Positions 47,858 through 59,039 of a DNA stretch of 64,000 nt are shown in pieces. The translations under genes were made by a program, and so were the position numbers. Every line of letters starts with the position of its first letter. Position 1 is the stretch's first letter. The notes below the pieces were generated by a model. That model was not told the DNA's origin and ran no database searches. It was given only the letters and a program-made list of their open reading frames with translations. The stretch is from Pegea sp. RAD2-039 (Eukaryota; Chordata; Thaliacea; Salpida; Salpidae), in NCBI GenBank assembly GCA_034620365.1, contig JAQGEQ010000354.1:248001-312000 (forward strand), written 5' to 3'.

Positions 47858-47937
47858 ATTTGTGAGAATGTGTGTTAGCGAGAGGTGCTCTCTTCAGGCA
47901 ACCTCCTTCGGAATTATTGAAATAAATAAATATAAAT
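47858..47937 (+). mobile_element. CR1-like LINE 3' tail (second copy)
   Basis: Eighty bases matching 14481-14562 (shared GTGAGAATGTGTGTTAGCGA and GAGGTGCTCT), ending in aaataaataaat. Only the 3' UTR remains, a very short 5'-truncated insertion in the same orientation. Confidence 0.85.
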
Positions 47938-48333
47938 GAGTAAAAATTAAAGTATTTACAATCAATTGTATTCATATTCCTTATAGAAACTATTGGTACA
48001 TGCGTAGTAATTTCTTGCAATTTATAATTTGGTAGTTTTCAATTCCGAAAGAGTGTAAGATCAAAATTCCGAATTAAAAAATATTCTTTATAAAGAATAA
48101 TTTGTTCATCCTTTTTAATCTCTGTTATATGAATTTAACATATTTTTAAATCAGATTAGTTTACTAATTTTGATTCCATGTATTTCCCAGTTTTTATAAT
48201 CAAATTAAATCCCCGAAGCAGAAACTTTAATATGTTTCAATGTTCTTAAGTTGTTTAGGGCTTAAACAACGTTTTTGATTTATTTGTTTTAAATTCAGAA
48301 GTGTAAAAGAAATTTGAAAATTCAATTTCTAAT

Positions 48334-51300
48334 ATGTCCCAAATGATTCGAAATTTGTTGAATCGTGGACATGGACTGAATTATTTTATTTTTCGTTCAG
48401 TTTATCTAGGTCCTGACTCAACTCCTGATTATACAAGAGAAGGTTAAAAAAATATACAAAAAAATTAATATAAAAATTAATAAATTTTTTAATTGCAATT
48501 AGCTTTAAATATTCATATTATTGGTGATAAAATTGAAATGTGTTTTCTAAATATTATATAATGTTTATTACAGTTATTATCTTAACAAATGTGTAGTAAA
48601 TTGTTATACATTTAATTTAGATGAAAAACTTTTTTCAATTATGTCTTGAATGAGAAAATTCTTGTAAAAGTTTCTAAATTAAAGTCATAAGTTTAATAAC
48701 TTTATATAATATATAAAATTTTTATTCTAAAACTATACATTCATAAATCACATGAAATATATTTGAGATATATATATATTTGATAAACTTAATTTAGATT
48801 TTGATGTTTTTTTTAGTTATATTTGATGAAAAAATTTGGGCAGGAAGAAAGATGAAAGATTTGTATGAAAGAGTTAAAGATATTCGTAAGTCAAAAAAAA
48901 TTATTTTCATTAATTTTTTCTATTTGTAAATTAATAATTAATGTTTTTTTTATTTATTGATTTATTAGTAATATATTTTTTTCATGATTAATCTTTAAAA
49001 TGAATAATTAAATTTACTTCTATTACAGAGGAAGGTAAAGAGTTTTTGACACTGAAAGATAAAATTGTTGATGCTAGTAGCAAAATCATATTTGATTTGG
49101 AACATTCAATTTTTACAAATAATTCTGAAAAGTACAAAGTTGAATATAAAAATGGTTAGTTTCAGCTTTTATTTTCTAAGTTGAAATACTTTATTATTAG
49201 TTGATTATTATTAGAAACAAAAATTATATGATATGAATGATAGTTTAACAATTATTTATGATTTATTTGATATTAAAAAATAATAAAGTTTAAATAAATT
49301 TAGTTTTTAAAAATATTGATAGACTAACACTAATAAGAATAAAGTTACATTTTGTGTTTTGTAATTTTTAAATACAAATTCAAAAAATATTTTAGTTTTA
49401 TTTCCCTACTTTTCTATATTAATATTTTAAGTTTTTAAGATGTCATGATAAAAGTTATCTTTCAATTTTACTACAGATCATGTCTTTAAGGAAGATTTGT
49501 TAGGAAATCCATCAAAAAATGAGAATGAGAAAGATAATAGTCTCATTGATGTATTAGATCCAGATTTTATCAAGTAAAAAATAGTAGTTATAAATATTTG
49601 TTTTACAGATTTTGTAATTTCAAGTGAATTAATTGCAACAATTATTCAAGAATCATTATTTGAAACTGATTTTCAGACCTCAAGTTCAAGATCTGCTGTC
49701 AAATATCAATGATGTTATTTTTGAGAGAGTATTTGCTCCTAAGTTTGGACAGAATGAAGAAATGCCACAAATAAGATTACTAACTGATGCTCAGTTGAAA
49801 AAGGTAGCAAAAAAACTATTTCAACTCTTATGAAAGTTTTTTTCCAAATTGTTTAAACATCTCTCATAAATATTTGATATTTTAAACTCTTATCTTTATC
49901 AAGCTTTATGAAATAACAAAACTTTATGAAATATAAAATACTATGCAAAGTTTGTTGGGTCAACTCAGCAAATTAGGCCGTAAAACGTGTCAATATGTGT
50001 AAAAGACAAATTGTTGTGGTCCAACCTGCTATTAGAAGTATATCACCTACTTTGATTGCAGCGTGTACTCCTGAAAAATTGTTAATGTGGAAATAGACTT
50101 GAATGATTAATTATCTAAATCAAAGTTTTGGTGATTTTCTCTTCAGGAATTTGATGATAAGATGTCAGAAGCAAAAAAAATCTTGAAAATGCCTCCAGTC
50201 ATGATAGAAAGAACAGAGATTGATGAGATGTTATCCAATGATGAAATTCTGGATGGATATGAAGACTTTAATGTCGTGTTTACTGATATATCTGAAGATT
50301 TAGTTGATCATGTTAGTTAGTTGTATATCTAATTTGTTAATTTATTATTATTTATTATTTCCGACTATCTTTTTATTATTTTGTCAGGAAAGATTTATTG
50401 TTGTTCGTGAACCAAACGGAGTTTTAAGAAAAGCAAGATGGAATGAACGCGATCGAATGATACAAACTTTTTATCCGAAAGAAAATAGATCTAATCTGAA
50501 ACCTTATTGGTCAGATGATTTATCGGTAATTGACTTCAAAGGTTTCAACTTTTTTCTCCTAACTTTATTTTTGTAGATATTTTTATCAAAACATCTTCAT
50601 TTAAATATTTTGGAACAAATCTTTTGTCAGTTTGAACCTGATTCTTCTGAGTATATCAAATTGACGCAACAAGTTTATGAAGATTTAGATAAAAATCAGC
50701 TATATGATCTGTTGAGGTACAAGACTCTTTCAAACACTCTTTTATTCTTTTAACTTAGATTTAAAAGTTCTTCATTTTGATTAGAAATATGATTGAAAAA
50801 AATCTAATATTTTCTGATATCCAAATTTCTCAACAATCTATTAACAATGTAACTATCCTGCAGATCTTCTCGTTTTTATGGCTGTATGGCTTTTTATTTT
50901 GCCAAACACACTTCAATTGATGGTTTACTTCAATTCATGATCAACTACAATTTGTAAGTTTTCAATTTTTGCCCAATTTTGAGCAGAGTTTGGAATTTTA
51001 AATTATCTTCATCAGATTACCAAATGCAGTTAGTTTGGTGAAATTATTTGCTGCTATTCATACTGAATCAAAAACAGCTGAAGTGTTAGATAAGGAAGAT
51101 TTATTCAATTCTGATGATTTTCTCAGAATCGTCCAAGTTTGTTTCTCTTCATTTGTTGTTTCGATAAATTTATTTATATTATTATTTGGTTTATATTCAA
51201 ATATAATCATTAAACTAAAAGTGAATTTGTGAATGAAAATGATATTTTTCCAAAATTGATGTTTCTTCTATGATTAAAATAATTCTAATTTGTTAAATAC

Positions 51301-51510
51301 ATCTTTCAAAACTCTTATAAGTTCACTTTCTAAAATAATTAATAGTTTTTATTAGTTCAGGGTACACTAATATATTATTTTTAAGGTATAATCTTATAAA
51401 TTTATAATCAAAATCTTTTTCTTCAGATCTACATTGATAACGACTGCACCAACTTCCAGCAGCTCAATTCAACCATTTCTACTCATCAAATTAATGTTGG
51501 AATTAATTGA
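48334..51510 (+). CDS. MRPS22: Mitochondrial small-subunit ribosomal protein S22
   Basis: Metazoan-specific protein of the mitochondrial 28S subunit. Exons 48334-48442, 48817-48885, 49029-49154, 49477-49573, 49677-49803, 50147-50311, 50388-50525, 50577-50716, 50864-50953, 51016-51136, 51427-51510 join to 421 residues (human ~360). The diagnostic block is exon 7, [26 protein letters not shown], then [30 protein letters not shown] and LVKLFA. DPDFIKPQVQDLL and LTDAQLKK match the earlier region. The N-terminus [20 protein letters not shown] fits a mitochondrial leader. An acceptor-like ttttaaattcag ends 34 bases before the ATG. Confidence 0.95.
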
Positions 51511-52803
51511 GGATTTTCTTTTGTTTCTAGATAAATAATGAAAGAGCTACTGATAAATAATAAAGAATATTTATATAAATTTTTAGTTTTTAATTTGGAT
51601 GTTGAAAAAGCCAAGATAAATGAATTTAATTACTTGTTTTATAAAAAGGATATAACAAACAAGTAGTCAAAATCAAACTGCATCTTCAGTTTATAAAAGT
51701 TTTTTTCTGCTTTATTGAATTGTTTGATACATACGAGATTTATTGTAAAATTATAATAAATTTTGCTGAGTCAGAGAATCCTTAATAAATGGCTTCTTTA
51801 TTTAGTACCATAAATTAAACAGATAATGACTTCAGTCTCCTTTTTCAACATCCGACAAATCATTCATCGAAAAAAGCAGTTCACAACGTTGCGTTGCGCC
51901 AACTGAAAAACATCAAAAGCACAAGCATATTTTTTCACAAAAATCTCCCCTTCTCCGGACCTAGTTTCAGTTAATGATAATGTTCAGACCTTGCGCTATT
52001 GTATCACTTTTTGTGTTTTACAGACGTGTTCGAAATTATTAATGTAGATTTTGTTATTGCCAAAATCGGCAAGCTTTGATAAAGTTATTTCTAAGCATTT
52101 AAAACAAAGTTAACAGATATTAATAATACTATACTTCTAAAAGTCAGTTTCTATTAAAAAGTCAATAAATGTATAGTATTATTTCACACAAATTAGATTG
52201 CACTAATTATTTCAAATATTTCATTATACATGCACCACTTTTAACTTTATAAGGTATTGTATAAACTCCTACAATACTTCATTTAGAATAATCTTTATTC
52301 GTAAGTGTCCTGAAATGCTTTTTAAATTTAAGCTATTTGTAATTCATGCTGGAAATCGTTTCATCAAGTAAATTCAATCTACAATTTTTTTTGAATTTAT
52401 TATTTTATAATCTGTAAAAATTTGTAGAAAATAAATGTTTAAGATGATAAAAAACTTTTTTAGTGTTTAAAACAACGTATTACAATTTACTTTAGCCAAG
52501 ATTTCAATAAAATTTTAATGCAAAGTTCAATAAAAAATAACTACTAAATACAGCTAAGGGATTATTCTTTATAATTTAAAGTAAAACTCTAATAACATCG
52601 TTCATAAATATCAAAAAAATAAGATACTTTCATAAACATGTATTGAATAGGCAGTTTAACTAAAATCATTTTTTTGAAGTAAAATTTTTAGTTAGATGCT
52701 TGATGTTTTGTTGTATTCTTTTTGTTCGTCGACGTCTGTATCAAAATATGGATTATGCTGTTTCTGCTTATGAAGCGAAGTGACTGTAAAACATAAAGTG
52801 TAC
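51511..52803. other. Intergenic leading into histone-like gene
   Basis: No gene recognised. The right end carries GTCGACGTCTGTA about 65-70 bases before the histone-like ATG, the same motif and spacing as in front of the H2A gene at 55817. Confidence 0.45.
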
Positions 52804-53158
52804 ATGTCACCACGAGGTAAAGGACAAGCCGGTTTGTGAAAAAGACATACAAGGCGTCACATAATATGGTATCTAAAATCTGTCAAAGGTGTCACTTTGC
52901 TGGATATGAAGTGTTTGGCTCGTCGAGGTGGTATTGAACGTATTTTTGGTTTGAATTATGCAGAAAAAGAAGAAAGATTAAAAACATTTCTTCAATTTGT
53001 TCTTTGGGATGCTTTTAATTTTACGGAACATGCCAAACGAGAGTTTGTTACAATACGCGATGTAGCTTATGCATTGAAGAAAAACGAGGAATTTTGTATG
53101 GAATCGACTTTTGAGCTTCATAGGTCCTTTTCATGGCCACTATCTTGAGAAAATCGTT
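52804..53158 (+). pseudogene. Divergent histone H4-like gene, copy 1 (in-frame stop)
   Basis: ATG 52804 begins MSPRGKGQAGL, then TGA at codon 12 (52837-52839), then the frame continues KRHTRRHII..KGVTLLDMKCLARRGGIERIFGLNY to ..TEHAKREFVTIRDVAYALKK. It follows canonical H4 residue for residue without a gap but with about half the residues changed. After YALKK a small indel in an A-run shifts the frame; the other frame (KRGILYGIDF, stop TGA at 53112) is the H4-type end. Eight bases later lies a histone-type stem-loop (53123-53138). From ~52910 to 53150 it is almost identical to copy 2 at 63385-63741, whereas the first ~100 bases differ considerably. Confidence 0.8.
53123..53138 (+). terminator. 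Histone 3' stem-loop, copy-1 H4-like gene
   Basis: GGTCCTTTTCATGGCC matches the metazoan histone mRNA stem-loop (GG....TTTC....CC) with loop TTTC, one T-G pair and one C/T mismatch in the stem. It lies just after the stop of the ancestral H4 frame. Confidence 0.6.
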
Positions 53159-53639
53159 TATCTATACTGGTAGCAACATGCTAAACTACATATCAAAATT
53201 GTTATTTTGGGGCTATATATTCAACTAAAGAGAAGGGAAACTGTTTTAGAAACAAGTTTTGTACATTATGGATAAAACTTTCTGAAAATCGGAATGATAT
53301 AGTTTGTTGCTGAAAGTTTTGTCTTTTCCAATCATTTTTGATCACTATTATTTAATTAAATCATTTTAAGTTCTCTGACGTTTTGCTGACTGCAGAGAAA
53401 CTCACAGTGAAAAGTGTAAAGTAATTTTACTGAAGTTGTTGAGCTTTAATTAGAGTTTGAACATTTTTGGGCCGTGATAAAACAGCTAAAAACTTTCATT
53501 ATGATGTCAATTGAGCTGTAATTGTTGAATATTTTTTTATATCACATTTATATATGTATTTATATTTAACCACTAAATGTTTGATCTATAAACATAAGAA
53601 TAATGTTCAACTATCTGTAGTTGTGAAACTCTAACAACA
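53159..53639. other. Spacer between histone relics
   Basis: AT-rich, no gene seen. Confidence 0.4.
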
Positions 53640-53728
53640 GTGAGAATTTTATTGCCTGGCGAATTAGCTAAGCATGCAGTTTCATATAGAACCATAGATG
53701 CCTTTAAGTATACCAGCTGTAAGTAGAT
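53640..53728 (+). pseudogene. Histone H2B C-terminal relic
   Basis: Encodes [17 protein letters not shown] followed by KYTSCK, matching the end of the intact H2B ([23 protein letters not shown]) at 55291-55650. The upstream two thirds of H2B is missing or unrecognisable. It follows the H4-like copy 1 on the same strand. Confidence 0.8.
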
Positions 53729-55255
53729 TTATTTAAATGAAACTGGTTGGTTTCAGAACCATTAAATCTTTAAAAGTATGTATTAACGTATGATTAGCTA
53801 CTTTATGGTTAAGTTAAAAATCCCCGAAGTAATAACTATGGTGTAAAATATCAAAGTTTGAAATGTAATAAATTAAATCTTTAAGTAAATGTCTTCAAAG
53901 AGCATTATAGTGAGCTGTGCTCTCAATACTCTAAATACGTCCAAAATATGCTACAAAAGTAAACCGCTAGAGTTTAAAAAAGTAACTTTAAGATATTGAT
54001 TTAATCATTACAGACGTTGTTGAAATGAATCAAACCTTTTTGTATATCTAAAACTATTTTATATTTATTAGAAATAGTATTTTATAGACAAAACTTTCTA
54101 TCTCGCTACATGTTTCTGGTTGTTAAGCATATTGGGCTTTCTCAAAATTATGAGAAATACAAATTGAAATAATTGTCCCATTGTATTTTAGTTAATACTT
54201 AATATTTATTGATATATGGTTACTCAAATACCAGAACCACCTTACAAATCAATTACATTAAATATTCGCAGGGAAAAATGACTATTTCTTTAACTACACA
54301 TTTATTTTGATGGTTCATCTCTGTAGAAAGAAATCATTTTGATAAGTTTAATTAAGAGATTCAAAACAATGTTTTTAAAACAAAGAAACTAAATTGATTA
54401 AACTTAAAAAAAATCAGTTATTTTAACAAACTGAAAATTTTTCTTTATAGTAAATATATTCTTTCCATTATAAAAACATTTGTCACAAATATACTGGCAA
54501 TGTAATAACAATATCTTTTTTCCATCATTTTTACAAGATTCTAAACAACTAAATTTGACAAATAAAGGCTAATGAATAAATCAAATTAGCTCCCTTATTT
54601 TTGAGTAAAAAAATGGAGAAATTATTTTCCAGCAATTTACTATAAACTTTAAAAAGTAATTTCAAATAAAGTTGCTTTAAGAATATTACATTTTTCTTTC
54701 TTAAAAAGTGATAATGACCCACATACTCGTAGAAACTCTTTTAATAGTATCTTGTGACTCTTGAAAATTACAGTTAAACATTTTTTGGCGCACAATTGCA
54801 ACCGAAATTCAAATAACTCACGCTTGAATAATTTCAGCCAGCTATATTTTTGGCGCTCTAGTATGAGTCAAGTAAAAAAAGTTTATCCATATTTCAAATC
54901 ATTAACTGAGTTAAAATAAAGAGTAAACCACATTTGGCTCATTAACTCATAGCAGCGTTTCATACTAAATTGCCAGATATATTATTTAACAACCGTCAGC
55001 AACTTAAAATTTCTTAAGGAACATTAAAAATTCTGAAGTACGTTTTGATTTTGAAAAAAAAAAAAATTTATCACTTATTCAAAAATAAGATCCTTACCAT
55101 GAACGTTTTAAAGAGAAACTAACTTGAAAAATGTTTGTTATAAAAAGAACCGACTTCAAGCAATTTTTATACGCAGTTAAAAATTAAGTTCAAACTGTGA
55201 AATCAAAATCATTTTTCAAGTATTTGTCTAAAATAAGTTCAAATTTAGATTAAGT
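53729..55255. other. Spacer, no gene seen
   Basis: AT-rich. A degraded near-copy of the H2B 3' stem-loop region (ttataaaaagaaccgacttcaag) occurs at ~55138-55165, hinting at a local duplication or an older H2B 3' end. Confidence 0.4.
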
Positions 55256-55271
55256 GGTTCTAAAAAGAACC
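55256..55271 (-). terminator. Histone 3' stem-loop of H2B
   Basis: On the minus strand GGTTCTTTTTAGAACC: perfect 6-bp stem with TTTT loop, 19 bases after the H2B stop. This is the processing signal of replication-dependent histone mRNA, bound by SLBP. Confidence 0.93.
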
Positions 55272-55290
55272 TGGTTTCAAGTAAATAAAT

Positions 55291-55650
55291 CTACTTAGAG
55301 CTGGTATATTTGGTTACAGCTTTAGTTCCTTCTGAAACTGCATGCTTGGCTAATTCTCCTGGCAACAAAAGTCTCACTGCTGTTTGAATCTCACGACTAC
55401 TGATAGTTGAACGTTTGTTGTAGTTGGCCAAGCGTGAAGCTTCAGCCGCAATACGTTCAAAGATATCATTAACAAATGAATTCATGATACTCATAGCTTT
55501 ACTAGAAATTCCAGTATCAGGATGAACCTGCTTCAAAACTTTGTAAACATAAATGCTGAAACTTTCCTTTCGGCGAGCCTTGCGCTTCTTTGGTTTATCA
55601 GTTGGTGCAACTGACTTGACTGCTTTCTTACTTCCTTTTGATGCGACCAT
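55291..55650 (-). CDS. H2B: Histone H2B
   Basis: Core histone, 119 residues, single exon. Basic tail ([20 protein letters not shown]), then the histone fold [78 protein letters not shown]; all hallmark H2B blocks are intact. The 3' stem-loop marks it as a replication-dependent gene. It is divergently paired with H2A across 166 bases. The tail begins MVASKGSKK rather than the usual PEP start of vertebrates. Confidence 0.98.
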   Translation of the reverse strand: MVASKGSKKAVKSVAPTDKPKKRKARRKESFSIYVYKVLKQVHPDTGISSKAMSIMNSFVNDIFERIAAEASRLANYNKRSTISSREIQTAVRLLLPGELAKHAVSEGTKAVTKYTSSK

Positions 55651-56200
<550 letters not shown>

Positions 56201-56218
56201 ATTGTTAAACAATTAAAA

Positions 56219-56234
56219 GGTTCTTTTTACAACC
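56219..56234 (+). terminator. Histone 3' stem-loop of H2A (one mismatch)
   Basis: GGTTCTTTTTACAACC, 18 bases after the stop. It matches the H2B stem-loop except for one C-C mismatch in the stem (position 5 against 12). A purine-rich stretch (aaggaaagttg) follows, as in U7-binding downstream elements. Confidence 0.8.
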
Positions 56235-57560
56235 ACTTAAGGAAAGTTGCGAAATTTTCTGGTAAATAGTCGTCCTAACTTAATAAAGCATGTGTGGTTC
56301 AATAATCAAAAGTATTTACGAACATTAATTAGATCATTTCTATTGTAGATCAGCTTTATTTTACTTAGTTTGTCCTGGAGTATTAAACATAAAACTAGCT
56401 GAAATCAGTCAATCGTGACCTAATTGAATCAGTGTTAACAGTATGCGCCATAAATTTTAAACTTTATTTCTAAGGATAACAATCTACTACTAATTGAAAT
56501 TTCACTTGTTAATATTTTTATGATTTATTGATATAACTCCTGTACACATTCTACTAAACAAAATTAATACTCTAATATTTTACAATCAGCTTTAACTAAT
56601 TGTTTGAAACTAGCTTTCGAAATTTGATATAAAATTGCAACGAGAAAATTTTAATAAGTTCAATTTTTTCATAAGTGAGTAAGAGAAAGCGACACATTCA
56701 TATGCTTCTGTTTAACAAACCTTGTTATTTAACTCAATTATTTCATTTTAATACATTACCAGTAAGGTTGAAAAAATATTTGTTCAGTAAAAACATGTTT
56801 TTAATATTGAGAAAAGTTTTAAGTCGTTTTAATGATTGATACCGTTTTATTTTAATAATTTCAGTTTTTTCGTTTTAAACCAACTGCTGTGAGTTTTTTT
56901 TTACTTAACTTATCTATTTCAATTGCTTCTGTAGAAATGAACCCTCAATATGCATCTGTAGCTAATGGAAAAATAATGAAAATATTTTTTATCTACAAAT
57001 GTTAACTAAAAAAAGAAGTTTAAAATGATTCTGCTATTCAAGTAATGATATAACTAAACCAAGCTTTTCATTTATTTTACCATACAGAATTTAGATAAAT
57101 TAATGATTTTGTTTAAATTATTAAACTGCATAAACTTGTTGTAGTTATTATTGAATTATACTCGGCTAATGAAGGCGTGCAGGAAATGTAATAAAGCTGC
57201 ATAAAAAGCTTTCAATCGACAAAAGTAAAAATATAAGATTACAGAGCATCTATTAAAAAGATATATTGAAAATACATGACCTTAATTTTAACTTATTTAC
57301 AACAGTTTTTAAAATATTTTATGTAACAGGGTGATTTTTCAAATAAAATTACACTTAACAACTAAATAGATTAGTGATGGAACTTGTAACATTAAGGTTT
57401 AAAAATGTATACTGTTTTCATTTGGTATAAGAAATGACTGATTTTTAGGATAACCAAAACATAATGACGAAAGATTTTACAGTTTTTACGATAAATAAGT
57501 ATCAAAAATCATGAACAACTAATATAATTAGTCTGCATATAGTTGTAACGTAGAAAAAAA
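56235..57560. other. Intergenic, no gene seen
   Basis: AT-rich, no gene recognised. Confidence 0.4.
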
Positions 57561-57569
57561 TAAAGGTTT

Positions 57570-58450
57570 ATGCTCAAAGGACTTCCATAAGGTTCATACG
57601 AAGATGGTGTCTCAGTCAGAAAACCAACAAGAGAATTAGGTAGTGCGCACTAAACATGTGACAAGGAAACAAACTAAATTTATATACCAAATGTTTTAGA
57701 TGAGCACAATAGGGACATTATAGTCATTTGTGTAATTTTCAGTTTGGGTCTTCTAGGAACAAGCTTCATAGTAAAAGAAATAGGGGAGGTACTGTGATGA
57801 CGCCCTAGACCAGGAATGAGTATTTGCAGGGAATGATCCCAAATAGCGGTTTAACAAACAAACAATAGTTTATGCTGAATCTAATCAGGGATCATTAAGA
57901 AGGTTCGCTGCGAGGAAGAGCAATCTGTACTACATTTAGAGGATTAAAACTACTATTATGTAACACATTTAATCTTTGTTATTAAATCAGTTGTGATAAA
58001 GATCGATTAGATGAAGCAAGAAGAAAGCTTCATTCTATCACTCAAGAAGAAGACATATTGACAGTTGTGATTACAATAGGTTAAACAATGCAATTAGAGA
58101 GTTTTAGATTATTATTCAGGTAAAATAGATATTAAAAGTTCCTGTCCTTATTCTAGCTAATAAATAAGATGATGATGGTGTAAACACCGTTAAACTGCTA
58201 AGGGCTTATCCAAAGAGCTGCTAGCGAATGGCAAGTAATCCAACTTTTCATTGAGGGATCCAGCCAGATACTGAAATGCTGAGGAAGATGATTTCAAAGT
58301 TTACACAGTATGTAGTAATAAAGAGGATAGTCCCCGACGGGTTTCAGCAAGCAAAAATTCAGAAGGCAACATGATGATTAGAAAGGAAAATATAAAGAGT
58401 AGACTAATCTGATGTTCGTGTTTCCAATGCGATATTGACGACTAGCTCTG
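57570..58450 (+). pseudogene. Degenerate ARF/ARL-like small GTPase pseudogene
   Basis: This block is richer in G+C than its flanks and looks like decayed coding DNA. Pieces in shifting frames: NQGSLRR near 57880 (compare GGQEKLR), CDKDRLDEARRKLHSITQEED at ~57985-58055 (compare the ARL4 segment VD..ER..EAK.ELHKIT), and VPVLILANK at ~58138-58170, the NKxD guanine motif, broken by a stop directly after NK. Stops and frameshifts occur throughout. I assign the ARF/ARL family by these two motifs only. Confidence 0.45.
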
Positions 58451-58960
58451 CTGGTTTGGGTACCAGCAGTCATCAAGTAAAATAAATAATACAATTTTAA
58501 ACTATTAACTCTAAACCAACTTTTTCTGGTAAAAAATTATACATCAATAGAGTTAAATTACTCAACTATTTTCTATTTGAGACCAACGTCTTATTGCTAG
58601 ATAGAAAATTAATCCATTTTTATGCTGCTCAAAATACTTTTTTAACAAGATTTATTTATTTATTTAACAGTGATTTAATAATAATTATTTGAAATTCTCA
58701 ATTTACTTTGAATGAGGTTATAATACTTATATACAATTTTTTTATTCGAATTTCGAAACACTTTTGATTAGCTGTTGTTTACTTATATATTTAGATATTA
58801 TATGTAAATCTAAAGGTATTTTAAATTAAATTGAAATACTGGTAATTAGGATTTTCAATAAAAATTTTTTTTGAATTTGTGATACACTTTTGTTAATACA
58901 GTTTGTGTGTTATATATAATTCTGGAAACGAATATATAAATCCAAGTTTAAAGTGTCTTC
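58451..58960. other. AT-rich spacer, no gene seen
   Basis: Nothing recognised between the GTPase relic and the broken 3' end of the LINE. Confidence 0.4.
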
Positions 58961-59039
58961 GGAAGATTTTTTATCTCCATTTCTTATATGGTAATTTTGT
59001 AGATATCTAGAAAAGATTTATTTTAAGAAAATTAATGAC

